From MED-G78 sp964343355 (GTDB lineage: Bacteria > Pseudomonadota > Gammaproteobacteria > Magnimaribacterales > D2472): a stretch of 25,574 nt of DNA. Position 1 is the stretch's first letter, and the number at the start of each line of letters is the position of its first letter. The notes beneath the pieces were generated by a model. That model made no database searches, was not told the DNA's origin, and saw nothing but the letters and a program-made list of their open reading frames with translations. The stretch is taken from NCBI GenBank assembly GCA_964343355.1, contig CAYFJC010000014.1, forward strand, positions 1 through 25,574. The letters are read 5' to 3'. Made by a program: the position numbers and the translations under genes. Below, piece after piece: positions 1 through 8,072 of the stretch.

Positions 1-344
1 CCAAGAGCATTAGGATGATCCTCTGAAAGAAATTGAGTTACATATTTACTAGGTATATGACCTTCAAAAATGTAACCATCTGCAGATACACCAGTATGAC
101 AAGATCTATATTGAGGTTTAATTCCTAACGCCTCTTTTATTTCCGCCAGATTTTTATGATTTTGAACATCGGTAATGAAGCCACTCTTTTCAATATGCTT
201 TACCCATGCTTTACAGCAACCACATGTTGCAGTTTTATGAACTACTAACTTAGTTTCAGTATCAACAGTTTGATCAATAGTGTTAGTTGCAAATGCTGAC
301 ATTGTTAATGAACAGATTGCTATGATTAGGTATTTTTTATTCAT
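1..344 (-). CDS. DUF411 family periplasmic metal-binding protein, 3' end outside the window
   Basis: Reading leftward from ATG 342-344 gives a signal peptide (MNKKYLIIAICSLTMSAFA), then the DUF411 pattern: VVHKTATCGCCKAW (CxCC metal-binding cysteines), a GF turn, KxxxGI, and SCHT...GYIFEGHIP. The frame runs off the left edge after about 114 codons, so the C-terminus is missing. Known members are exported proteins often found with copper-resistance genes; a copper or other soft-metal role here is inferred from the cysteines only. It is divergent from the DmdA-like gene, with 209 bp between them. No convincing Shine-Dalgarno sequence is seen. Confidence 0.85.
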   Translation of the reverse strand, partial: MNKKYLIIAICSLTMSAFATNTIDQTVDTETKLVVHKTATCGCCKAWVKHIEKSGFITDVQNHKNLAEIKEALGIKPQYRSCHTGVSADGYIFEGHIPSKYVTQFLSEDHPNAL

Positions 345-489
345 CTTTAATGCTTCCAATTAGTGTTCTATTTCCTTTAATTATCTAATACTAAACAATC
401 AATTTTATTTTTACAAATCATAGTTTTAAACAGGTAATTTACCGGCAATAAATTTTGATTTACAAAGTGAAAAAAAAGGCGTAAATTTA

Positions 490-517
490 TTGGAAGCTTG
501 ATATTAAATAATATAAA
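490..517 (+). promoter_or_regulatory. Putative sigma70 promoter of the DmdA-like gene
   Basis: TTGGAA (490-495), 16-nt spacer, TATAAA (512-517), leaving a leader of about 30 nt that carries a strong GGGGGAG Shine-Dalgarno sequence at 543-549. The surrounding DNA is very AT-rich, so the exact hexamers are uncertain. An 11-bp palindrome GGTAATTTACC at 433-443 lies further upstream. Confidence 0.4.
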
Positions 518-553
518 AAGCATTTAAAAGTTATAAATTACGGGGGAGTAAAT

Positions 554-1858
554 ATGACAAATCCAAACCATCCTAGTGTTGATCAAAGTGATAGAGAAGT
601 ACCAATTAATCTGAGACAAAGTGGTCGAACGCCTGTTCAGATGTTGATTTCAACCCGAGTTAGAAAATCGCCTTTTTGGGCTCTATCTCATGAAGCTGGA
701 TGCTGGAGAGCTACTGTTTACAATCGTATTTATCATCCAAGAGGGTACATTAAGCCTGAAGATGGCGGAGCAATGGTTGAATATGAAGCTTTGGTTAATC
801 GAGTCACTATGTGGAACGTTGCTGTTGAAAGACAGATAAGAGTTAAGGGACCAGATGCAGAGGCTTTTACCGATTATGTAATCACTCGTGATGCCACTAA
901 AATTAAACCAGGTAATGGGAAGTATGCAATTTTATGTAACGACAAAGGGGGAGTTCTTAATGACCCTGTTTTGTTGAGATTGCAAGAAGATGAATTTTGG
1001 TTCTCTATCTCAGATAGCGATCTTTTACTTTGGCTTCAAGGAGTCAATGTCACTAAAAAATATGATGTTGTAATTGACGAAATTGATGTGTGCCCAGTCC
1101 AAATTCAAGGCCCTCTATCCGAAGACCTTATGGCCAAGTTGGCAGGTGAGGAACTAAGAGAGGTTCCTTATTATGGAATCATGGAAACCAAGATAGGAGG
1201 AGCAGATGTTGTAATCAGTCAAACCGGCTTTACTGGTGAGAAGGGTTATGAAATTTATGTTCGTGATGCTCATGAAAATGCTGAAAAAGTATGGAACGCA
1301 GTTCTTGAGGGAGGAGAAGAGTTTGGCTTAATGGTTATAGCTCCGGCTCATCATCGTCGAATAGCAGCTGGTATTTTATCCTGGGGTCAAGATTTAGATC
1401 ATGAGACGTCTCCCTTTCAGGTTAATTTAAGCTATCAAGTACCTCGTAACAAAACAGCTGATTATATTGGCAAAGAAGAGCTTGAAAAACAGAGAGCTGT
1501 TATTGATGAAGGGAACTTCCCATTTAAAATGAAAATGGTTGGAATTACTTTAGGTGGAAAAGAAATAACAGACTATGCTCCTGATTTTTGGTTAGTAGCA
1601 GATCCTGATGGAAATGATATGGGTTATGTTACTTCTCCTTGGTGGTCTCCAGAATTAAATACAAATATTGCTCTTGCATGGGTGCCATTTACTTCATCAG
1701 AGGTTGGAACTAAATTATTGGTTAGATTGCCTGATGAATATTCTGAGACATCTGGAGTTCCAGTAGAAGCTAAAATTGTTGAAGTTCCATTTAGAGAGTC
1801 TGTTACTCCTAATAAACGAGAAGTTCAATCAGCAAAAGGACTAGACTTCGCTGAATAA
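554..1858 (+). CDS. GcvT-family tetrahydrofolate-dependent demethylase, DmdA-like
   Basis: 434 residues of the aminomethyltransferase (GcvT) fold. From remembered family sequences it matches DMSP demethylase DmdA better than housekeeping GcvT: ATVYNR near residue 54, then VERQIRVKGPDAE, NDPVLL, SISDSD, and a C-terminal barrel from about residue 330. DmdA moves a methyl group from dimethylsulfoniopropionate to tetrahydrofolate; relatives demethylate other methoxy or methylamine compounds, so the substrate is unproven. It is about 65 residues longer than SAR11 DmdA (N-terminal extension of about 25-30 residues plus a longer C-terminus). The start is well supported by a GGGGGAG Shine-Dalgarno 4 nt upstream. 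It is monocistronic and not beside gcvH/gcvP, which argues against a glycine-cleavage role. Confidence 0.75.
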   Translation: MTNPNHPSVDQSDREVPINLRQSGRTPVQMLISTRVRKSPFWALSHEAGCWRATVYNRIYHPRGYIKPEDGGAMVEYEALVNRVTMWNVAVERQIRVKGPDAEAFTDYVITRDATKIKPGNGKYAILCNDKGGVLNDPVLLRLQEDEFWFSISDSDLLLWLQGVNVTKKYDVVIDEIDVCPVQIQGPLSEDLMAKLAGEELREVPYYGIMETKIGGADVVISQTGFTGEKGYEIYVRDAHENAEKVWNAVLEGGEEFGLMVIAPAHHRRIAAGILSWGQDLDHETSPFQVNLSYQVPRNKTADYIGKEELEKQRAVIDEGNFPFKMKMVGITLGGKEITDYAPDFWLVADPDGNDMGYVTSPWWSPELNTNIALAWVPFTSSEVGTKLLVRLPDEYSETSGVPVEAKIVEVPFRESVTPNKREVQSAKGLDFAE

Positions 1859-1900
1859 TAAATTTAGGTGAGGTTGAAGCCGGTGCATACAATTCATTAG

Positions 1901-1921
1901 TGGGAGGTTTAAGTCCTCCCA
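1901..1921. terminator. Hairpin between convergent genes, probable bidirectional terminator
   Basis: TGGGAGG / CCTCCCA 7-bp perfect stem with a 7-nt loop, placed between the convergent DmdA-like gene (ends 1858) and the small membrane gene (ends 1970). The following T-rich tract is poor on both strands, so termination may be weak. Confidence 0.5.
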
Positions 1922-1969
1922 GATGCATCATTTATTAATCTAAATAATTATCTGTTAGAAGATTCAGTT

Positions 1970-2221
1970 TTAATCTTTCTTACCTGCTTTTTTATTATCG
2001 AAGTAACCTTTAACTGCAATGTAGGTTTGAATCAGATTGGCGATAACAAATGCTGGTAAATCAACTGCTAAAAAGATAAGTGCGCCACCAAATCTGCTAA
2101 GAGCAGTAAAAATATAACCATTTAAACGCTTTTCGTGTTTAACAGAACTAACTAGATATAAGCTATAAATACTTAATACTAAAATTACCCACTGCCCGTA
2201 CTGTAAAAAATTTTCTATCAT
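1970..2221 (-). CDS. Small membrane protein of unknown function
   Basis: 83 residues, family not recognised. An N-terminal hydrophobic segment (about residues 9-27) is followed by the basic stretch KHEKR, a second hydrophobic region (about 45-70) and a basic tail ending KKAGKKD. It is therefore probably a two-helix inner-membrane protein with cytoplasmic positive charges. It is a single gene, convergent with the DmdA-like gene and divergent from the Mpo1-like gene. A promoter with its -10 six nt before ATG suggests a leaderless mRNA. Confidence 0.6.
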   Translation of the reverse strand: MIENFLQYGQWVILVLSIYSLYLVSSVKHEKRLNGYIFTALSRFGGALIFLAVDLPAFVIANLIQTYIAVKGYFDNKKAGKKD

Positions 2222-2227
2222 TACTTC

Positions 2228-2255
2228 ATCTTAACAAAGCAGCAAACTCTATCAA
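2228..2255 (-). promoter_or_regulatory. Promoter of the 83-residue membrane gene, leaderless geometry
   Basis: On the minus strand: TTGATA (2255-2250), 16-nt spacer, TAAGAT (2233-2228), then six bases (GAAGTA) to ATG at 2221. The expected transcription start coincides with the start codon. Confidence 0.5.
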
Positions 2256-2312
2256 TGTATTTCATTTCTACCAATCCATATGGCATTATTAATATTCAAC
2301 AAGGAGATGAAT

Positions 2313-2618
2313 ATGGAAAGATATGATAACTTTAAGGATTTCTATCCTTACTATCTTAGTGAGCATGACAATAAACATACAAAGCTTCTACATTTTATAG
2401 GTACTTCAATAGCTATATTTTTTTACGTTAGATTTTTTATGACTTTTGACTTTATATTCCTTCTATATTCCTTATTGTCTGGATACGGCTTTGCTTGGGT
2501 AGCTCATTTTTTTGTTGAGCATAACAAGCCAGCTACTTTTACATATCCCTTTTACAGTTTGCTAGGTGATCATGTTATGTACTTTGAGATCCTAAAAGGG
2601 AAACATAAAATTCTTTAA
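2313..2618 (+). CDS. Mpo1-like (DUF962) membrane protein, putative 2-hydroxy fatty acid dioxygenase
   Basis: 101 residues from ATG 2313. Upstream in-frame ATGs at 2280 and 2307 are rejected because the AAGGAG Shine-Dalgarno (2301-2306) is 6 nt before 2313 and abuts 2307. Motifs match the DUF962/Mpo1 family: YLSEHDNKHTKLLHFIGT, then AWVAHFFVEHNKPATFTYP and a GDHVMY end. These are the conserved histidines thought to bind Fe(II), set between hydrophobic helices. Yeast Mpo1 is a 2-hydroxy fatty acid dioxygenase; bacterial members are less studied, so a lipid alpha-oxidation role is inferred. It lies 28 bp upstream of the FAD oxidoreductase and is probably cotranscribed, which fits 2-hydroxy-acid chemistry in both. 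Confidence 0.8.
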   Translation: MERYDNFKDFYPYYLSEHDNKHTKLLHFIGTSIAIFFYVRFFMTFDFIFLLYSLLSGYGFAWVAHFFVEHNKPATFTYPFYSLLGDHVMYFEILKGKHKIL

Positions 2619-2646
2619 AATTCATTGGTTATAAAGGAGATACATC

Positions 2647-3735
2647 ATCTTTGACCTAGCTATTATTGGAGCTGGCGTTGTTGGGTTATCTATTGCTAAA
2701 TCTTGCAGTGAACTAGGGATGTCCGTTGTAGTTATCGAAAAAGAATCAAGAGCTGGTGAGGGAGTCTCATCTCGAAACTCTGGTGTCATTCATGCAGGAA
2801 TGTACTACCCAAATAAATCGTTAAAAACACAATTTTGTATATCTGGTAATGACCTGCTTTATAAATATGCAGAACTTAAGAATATAAACCATAGAAAAAT
2901 TGGTAAATATATTATTGCCACCCAAGAGCACGAATTAGATAAGTTAAAAAATATCTATGATCAAGGCATAACTAATGGTGTAAGTTTAAAACTTTGCTCA
3001 AAAGATGAAATAAAGTCTATATATCCTGATTTAAAGGTAGAAGGAGCAGTGCATTCTCCAGAGACAGGAATTATTGATGTTCCTGAATTGATTACTGCCT
3101 TAGAGGGAGATATTCAACATAACGAAGGAGTTGTTTCCTTTAATACCTCCTTTATTTCAGCTAAAAAATCTAAAAATGATTTTGATATTATTTGTAATGA
3201 TGGAAATAATTTTAGTATTAATGCCAAAGTCTTAGTTAACTCCTCAGGGCTTCATTCAGATATCACCTCAAAAAAAATACAACCACTTGATCAAAAATAT
3301 AATTCTCCTATTTATTATGCAAAAGGACATTATTTCAAATACTCTGGGCTCCATCCATTTCACTCGCTAGTATATCCTTTAGCTTCAGAATTTAGTTCTG
3401 GGTTGCATGTTGGTTTTGATATGGGTGGTCAAATAAGATTTGGTCCCGACGTCACATGGGTTGATGCTATAGATTTTTCTTTTGATGAGTCCCTAAAGGA
3501 TCATTTTATAAATTCTATACATAATTATTGGCCTGAAATGGATCCAGATAAATTACAGCCTGACTATGTTGGAATAAGACCTAAATTACAAAACTCAAAT
3601 GAAAAAATGAAAGATTTCTCTATTCTTGGATCACAAGATCATGGTGTAGATGGTTTAATTAATCTTCAAGGCATTGAAAGTCCCGGGGTCACAAGCTGTC
3701 TTGCAATAGGGCAATATATTGCTGAACTGGTGTAG
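2647..3735 (+). CDS. FAD-dependent oxidoreductase, L-2-hydroxyglutarate oxidase (LhgO/L2HGDH) family, AUC start
   Basis: The first ATG (2719) would remove the FAD-binding Rossmann motif. The same frame continues upstream as FDLAIIGAGVVGLSIA (GxGxxG) back to ATC 2647, which sits 6 nt after AAGGAGA (2634-2640). An in-frame TAA at 2632 leaves no ATG, GTG or TTG, so translation very likely begins at AUC, giving 362 residues. Other family marks are SSRNSGVIHAGMYYP and the C-terminal IESPGVTSCLAIGQYI. The family oxidises L-2-hydroxyglutarate or related 2-hydroxy acids, passing electrons to quinone or oxygen; the substrate here is not proven. It is probably in an operon with the Mpo1-like gene. Its stop is 1 bp from the end of the convergent hydrolase. 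Confidence 0.8.
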   Translation: MFDLAIIGAGVVGLSIAKSCSELGMSVVVIEKESRAGEGVSSRNSGVIHAGMYYPNKSLKTQFCISGNDLLYKYAELKNINHRKIGKYIIATQEHELDKLKNIYDQGITNGVSLKLCSKDEIKSIYPDLKVEGAVHSPETGIIDVPELITALEGDIQHNEGVVSFNTSFISAKKSKNDFDIICNDGNNFSINAKVLVNSSGLHSDITSKKIQPLDQKYNSPIYYAKGHYFKYSGLHPFHSLVYPLASEFSSGLHVGFDMGGQIRFGPDVTWVDAIDFSFDESLKDHFINSIHNYWPEMDPDKLQPDYVGIRPKLQNSNEKMKDFSILGSQDHGVDGLINLQGIESPGVTSCLAIGQYIAELV

Positions 3736-3736
3736 T

Positions 3737-4642
3737 TTAATTTTTTAAATGTACGAGCAAGTCTTGCTTAAATTGATCCAATATTTCTTCTTCTATTAAA
3801 TGCCGCATATTAGGAATAACTATTAATTTACTTCCTTGAATTAGTTTATGCATTCTATAAGCATTTTTAACTCCAATAACAGGATCATTTTGTCCATGGA
3901 TAATAAGAGTGGGAGTTTTTATCGATTTAACTCTTGATATCCTGTCCTTTGAGGAAAGAATGGCTAAAAGCTGTCTAGCATAACCAAACCCATCAGCTTT
4001 ATGTTTTGCTCGATTATAATTAGCAATAACGTCTTCACGAAATTCTGGAATGCTTAAGTCACGTCCAGCCATGCCAATTAGTGAGACCCATTTAAGTTCT
4101 CTTTGATACACATCCTCCATAGAAGCATTCTGCATTTTCGATCGATTCATCATGACTTGTTGAACTTCTTTTGAGGGGCCATTAAAAGGTCCCGGTACCG
4201 AAGCGGTGGAAGCAATTAATGTAAATGATTTAACTCTGTCAGGATAGATAGAGCAGATAATTTGACTAATCATACCTCCCATCGAGGTTCCTAGAATATG
4301 CGCCTTATCTATATTCAATTTATTCAATACGCTAATACCATCCTTGGACATATCATCAAGGTTATATTCAGATTTCATAGGTAAGCGAAAGTAATAACGT
4401 AGGTAATCTAGAGCGAAAGCAGGCTTCCCAAAGAATCTTGTAGATAAACCAGCATCTCTGTTGTCGTAGGTGATAGGTCTGTAATTGTTTTCAATTAAAA
4501 AATCAATTAAATGAGCAGGCCAGTGAACGAGTTGAGCACCAAGACCATGCACTAAAAGAATTGGCTCAGCCCCTTCAGGACCATAATCACGATAGGCAAT
4601 TTTTACCCCATTTTCCTCTGCATAATCTTCTTGATAGTTCAT
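3737..4642 (-). CDS. Alpha/beta hydrolase (esterase-like)
   Basis: 301 residues with a full alpha/beta-hydrolase set: oxyanion-hole HGLG (32-35), nucleophile elbow GTSMGG with Ser120, acid Asp253 in HGQNDPV, and His281 in NMRH. No signal peptide, so cytoplasmic. The cap region is about residues 145-235. The overall pattern resembles the RdmC/aclacinomycin-methylesterase-like or carboxylesterase groups, but the substrate cannot be deduced. The ATG has no Shine-Dalgarno sequence, only A/T-rich DNA with TAAGAC seven nt upstream. It is convergent with the FAD oxidoreductase and divergent from the sugar symporter. Confidence 0.8.
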   Translation of the reverse strand: MNYQEDYAEENGVKIAYRDYGPEGAEPILLVHGLGAQLVHWPAHLIDFLIENNYRPITYDNRDAGLSTRFFGKPAFALDYLRYYFRLPMKSEYNLDDMSKDGISVLNKLNIDKAHILGTSMGGMISQIICSIYPDRVKSFTLIASTASVPGPFNGPSKEVQQVMMNRSKMQNASMEDVYQRELKWVSLIGMAGRDLSIPEFREDVIANYNRAKHKADGFGYARQLLAILSSKDRISRVKSIKTPTLIIHGQNDPVIGVKNAYRMHKLIQGSKLIVIPNMRHLIEEEILDQFKQDLLVHLKN

Positions 4643-4684
4643 AGCTATAGTCTTACATATTTTTCATATGCAACGTAGATGTTT

Positions 4685-4713
4685 TTGATATACATTATGT
4701 ATAAAAATAATTA
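4685..4713 (+). promoter_or_regulatory. Promoter of the symporter/fusion-enzyme operon
   Basis: TTGATA (4685-4690), 17-nt spacer, TAATTA (4708-4713); the start codon is at 4724 with no Shine-Dalgarno sequence. A perfect 15-bp palindrome occupies most of the spacer. Confidence 0.5.
4689..4703. promoter_or_regulatory. Perfect palindrome TATACATTATGTATA, candidate operator
   Basis: Arms TATACAT and ATGTATA around a single T, lying between the -35 and -10 hexamers of the symporter promoter. A repressor bound here would block RNA polymerase. No cognate regulator is encoded in the window, so the binding protein is unknown. Confidence 0.45.
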
Positions 4714-4723
4714 CAAATAAATT

Positions 4724-6076
4724 ATGAATACCAATATAGTCAGCAATAAAATTAGAGCAGCCTACGGGATAGGTGATTATGCAATTTGTCTGTATTGGAG
4801 CGGAGTTGGGATTTACCTTTTATATTTTTATACAGATGTTGTGGGTATTACTCCCTTAATGGCTGGTTGGATTTATGCTTTAGGGATTGCATGGGATGCT
4901 GTAACTGATCCTTTTATGGGATATATGGCTGAGCGAACTAGAACCAAGATGGGGAGTTATCGTCCATATATATTTTATGGTTCCATCCCTTTAGCTTTAT
5001 CTTTTGTACTATTATTTTGGGTTCCAACATTTGAGGGAACATTTTTATTCTTATTTCTATTAGCTGTAAATTTAATTCATAGGACTTGTTTTACTATTGT
5101 AAGTGTTCCTTATTCATCACTTACTGCTCGGATTACAGATGATAGCGATGAAAGAACTAAGCTAACCACAGCTAGAATGCTAGCTGCTTCATTTGGAACT
5201 TTAACTATTTCAGCTTTAGGTTTTCCAATTGTTGAATGGTTTGGTGGTGGAGAGGAAGCACTTGGATTTATATTTCTTGGAATAATGGCAGGCTCAATAG
5301 CAGTTTTAATTTTAAGCATTACAGTATTTTTTGTTAAAGAAAGAAGTTTTGAATCTTCAGTAGCAGAACTACCTAGCTTTTCTAAAGTTTCTAAATCAGT
5401 AGCTAATAATTATCCTTTCTGGATAGTATTTACTTCGATCTTAATTTTAATTTCAACCTCAGTTATGTTTAATAACAACTTAATCTACTACGTCAAATAC
5501 TCTTTAGATCTTCATGAATATCAGTATTTAATTTTAGGTGTTAGCAGTTTTGTTTCTTTAGCATCTATTCCTTTTTGGGCATTTACTGCTTTAAAGATTG
5601 GAAAGAGAAATTCATGGATGATTTCAATGAGTTTCTTGCTTGTAGGATTTTTAATCTTTTATTTTTACCCTATAACAGAACTAAATGAACTTTTATATAT
5701 TCTAGCTTTTATAGGAATTGGCAATGGCGCAACAGGTGTTCTGTTTTGGTCAATGCTGCCTGATACCATCGAGTATGGAGAATGGAAATCTGGCATAAGA
5801 ACAGAGTCCTCTTTATATGGCTTTATGACCTTTGCTCAAAAAGGGGCTATAGCTATAGCTGCACTTGTATTAGGCATAGCACTTACAAAAATTGGTTTTG
5901 AACCCAACCAAGTTCAAACTGAAGAGACACTTATTGGATTAAAGTTTTTAATGTCATGGATACCTCTTGCTGGTGTTTGTTTTAGTTTTGTATTGGTATA
6001 TTTCTACCCAATTGATAAAGCTTTTCATGAAAAATTAATTCAAGATCTTCAAGAGAGAAGGCTTTTAAATGAATAA
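4724..6076 (+). CDS. GPH (MelB-type) sugar:cation symporter
   Basis: 450 residues, about 12 transmembrane segments, inner membrane. Family signatures near the N-terminus: YGIGDYAICLYW, LYFYTDVVGI, WDAVTDPFMGYMAERTRTKMGSYRP; later PDTIEYGEWKSGIRTE before the last helices. GPH members carry mono-, di- or small oligosaccharides and glycosides in symport with Na+ or H+. Its stop overlaps the start of the dehydrogenase/reductase fusion by 8 nt, so the two are translationally coupled. The cytoplasmic GH3 nearby suggests that a glycoside is imported intact. The exact sugar cannot be read from sequence. Confidence 0.88.
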   Translation: MNTNIVSNKIRAAYGIGDYAICLYWSGVGIYLLYFYTDVVGITPLMAGWIYALGIAWDAVTDPFMGYMAERTRTKMGSYRPYIFYGSIPLALSFVLLFWVPTFEGTFLFLFLLAVNLIHRTCFTIVSVPYSSLTARITDDSDERTKLTTARMLAASFGTLTISALGFPIVEWFGGGEEALGFIFLGIMAGSIAVLILSITVFFVKERSFESSVAELPSFSKVSKSVANNYPFWIVFTSILILISTSVMFNNNLIYYVKYSLDLHEYQYLILGVSSFVSLASIPFWAFTALKIGKRNSWMISMSFLLVGFLIFYFYPITELNELLYILAFIGIGNGATGVLFWSMLPDTIEYGEWKSGIRTESSLYGFMTFAQKGAIAIAALVLGIALTKIGFEPNQVQTEETLIGLKFLMSWIPLAGVCFSFVLVYFYPIDKAFHEKLIQDLQERRLLNE

Positions 6077-8072
6077 AGTTAAATGGGGAATTATTGGATC
6101 TGGAAATATAGCTAAGGCATTTGCTCACTCAATTAAATACTGTGAAAACTCAGATTTAGTAAGTATTTTTGGAAGAAATGAAGATACAGTTAGCCAATTC
6201 TCAACAAAATTTGCTATTAAACCCTATACAAATCTTGAGGATTTTATTTCTTCAAATGAAATAGATGCAGTCTATATAGCAACCCCACACAGCTCTCACT
6301 ATACGTATTCATTAGAGGCAATAAAACATAACAAACACATACTTTGTGAAAAACCTTTAACGATGAATTACTTGGAAAGCATGACGCTATTAAATTTAGC
6401 AAAAGAAGCAAAAGTTTTTTTAATGGAGGCTTATATGTATAGAACCCATCCTCAAACTTTTAATATCTTGGACCACTTAGATCTTTTTAAAAATACTCAA
6501 GAAAAGATTTTTATTGAAAGCTCCTTTGGATTTTCAGCAGAGCTCCCAAAAGAGCATCGCTTAAGAAATCCATTACTAGGAGGTGGTGCAATTTTAGATG
6601 TTGGATGTTATCCATTATCAATGGCTAAATTAATAGCAGGCCACCTTCAAGGCATACCTTTTGCTGATCCTGAAAGCATTAAAGCGACCGGAAGATTAGA
6701 TGAAACAGGTGTTGATCTTCAATCGAAAGCGCATTTAATATTCTCAGATGAAATTGAGGCAAATATTAGTTGCGCAATAGATGAGGAGTATTCAAATGAT
6801 CTTAAGATCAAAAGTGGAAATCTGGAGTTAATTGTTGAGCAGCCTTGGCATTGCGGACAATTTCAAGATGGTAATTCATCTATCAAGATATTAGATTCAG
6901 GTAATCTGGTTAAAGAGATTCCATATCTAGATACAGTAGGTTTATTTACTAGAGAAATTGATCATGCATCTCATTGCATTCAAGAAGAGCAATTTGAATC
7001 AGTGCTTGTCTCTCATGCAGATACGCAAAGCAATATGCTTTGGCTGGATAAGTGGAGGCAAGAATTAGAAATTAAGTGCCCTTATGAATCTTTAGATAAT
7101 TCACCAATACCAACATCTAAGTTTTACTTAATGCAAAAACCTCAATTTGAAAATACTGTAATTACAGGGATAGAAAAAAATGCTTCAAGGTTAGCTTTAG
7201 GTTGTGATAATCAGACCTCAAGTTTGCATGCTTTTACTATGTTTGATCATTTTTATGGAGCAGGGGGGAGAATATTTGATACGGCTTATATATACAATAA
7301 TGGCAAGGGTGATAAGTATTTAGGTGATTGGATTAATTCAAGAAATCTAGAGAAAGATATTATTGTTATTGGAAAAGGTGCACATACACCTCAATGCGAG
7401 CCACAATTTATAAGACCACAAATTATAGAATCACTAGAACGTTTAAATATTCAAACTTTAGATATTTTTTGCCTTCATAGAGACAATCCAGATATACCAG
7501 TCTCTGAATTCATGGACGCCCTAGATGAAGTTAAGAGCGAAGGGTTGATAAATCTTATAGGGGCTTCTAATTGGCAACTAGAGCGCTTCTCAGAAGCTCG
7601 AGACTATGCGCAAGCAAATAACAAAGAGCCCTTTACAGCTTTAAGTAATAATTTTAGTTTAGCTGAAATGGTTGATCCTGTTTGGCCTGGCTGTGTTGGA
7701 GTTAATAACGAATATATTAATTATCTTATTCAGAATGAGGTCATGCTATTTCCTTGGTCAAGCCAAGCTAGAGGCTTCTTTATTAAGAAAAAAGAGATTA
7801 CATCGAATGAGCATTTTTCAAATCCTTCTTTACAAGAGGAAATAAGAGTTTGGCATAATGAAAAAAACTTAAAAAGAAGAGCTAAATGTTTTGAAATAGC
7901 TGAACAAAAAAATCTTCAACCTATCCAAGTAGCGCTTGCATATGTAGTGCAAAAATCTTCTTTAATATTTCCTTTAATTGGACCTAGAACTATCTTTGAA
8001 ACCAATAGCTCAATTGAGGCAGCTCAGATCAATTTAAGTGATCAAGAGATGAAAGATTTATCTATAGACTAA
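6069..8072 (+). CDS. Fusion of a Gfo/Idh/MocA oxidoreductase with an aldo/keto reductase
   Basis: 667 residues, about twice the length of either family. Residues 1-335 are Gfo/Idh/MocA: nucleotide-binding GIIGSGNIA (7-15), catalytic Lys95 in CEKP, and D177/Y181 in ILDVGCYP. Residues about 360-667 are an aldo/keto reductase with the Asp-Tyr-Lys-His tetrad as D404, Y409 (FDTAYIY), K436 and H470 (CLHRDNP), then SNW (500-502). Both halves keep their catalytic residues, so both are probably active with NAD(P)(H). The two could run successive oxidation/reduction steps on one sugar. ATG 6069 lies inside the end of the symporter gene behind a GAGAAGG Shine-Dalgarno. The 3' end overlaps the convergent GH3 gene by 11 bp. 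A frameshift artefact is excluded: it is one uninterrupted frame. Confidence 0.85.
   Translation: MNKVKWGIIGSGNIAKAFAHSIKYCENSDLVSIFGRNEDTVSQFSTKFAIKPYTNLEDFISSNEIDAVYIATPHSSHYTYSLEAIKHNKHILCEKPLTMNYLESMTLLNLAKEAKVFLMEAYMYRTHPQTFNILDHLDLFKNTQEKIFIESSFGFSAELPKEHRLRNPLLGGGAILDVGCYPLSMAKLIAGHLQGIPFADPESIKATGRLDETGVDLQSKAHLIFSDEIEANISCAIDEEYSNDLKIKSGNLELIVEQPWHCGQFQDGNSSIKILDSGNLVKEIPYLDTVGLFTREIDHASHCIQEEQFESVLVSHADTQSNMLWLDKWRQELEIKCPYESLDNSPIPTSKFYLMQKPQFENTVITGIEKNASRLALGCDNQTSSLHAFTMFDHFYGAGGRIFDTAYIYNNGKGDKYLGDWINSRNLEKDIIVIGKGAHTPQCEPQFIRPQIIESLERLNIQTLDIFCLHRDNPDIPVSEFMDALDEVKSEGLINLIGASNWQLERFSEARDYAQANNKEPFTALSNNFSLAEMVDPVWPGCVGVNNEYINYLIQNEVMLFPWSSQARGFFIKKKEITSNEHFSNPSLQEEIRVWHNEKNLKRRAKCFEIAEQKNLQPIQVALAYVVQKSSLIFPLIGPRTIFETNSSIEAAQINLSDQEMKDLSID

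Noticed and set aside
433..443. GGTAATTTACC palindrome as an operator
   Set aside because: Only 5-bp arms in A/T-rich DNA and not placed on the proposed promoter; chance is likely.
554..1858. Glycine riboswitch or glycine-cleavage operon around the GcvT-like gene
   Set aside because: No riboswitch-like structure was seen upstream and no gcvH or gcvP neighbours exist.
5110..5319. Antisense frame within the symporter gene
   Set aside because: Low-complexity translation mirroring the symporter codons; no start signals.
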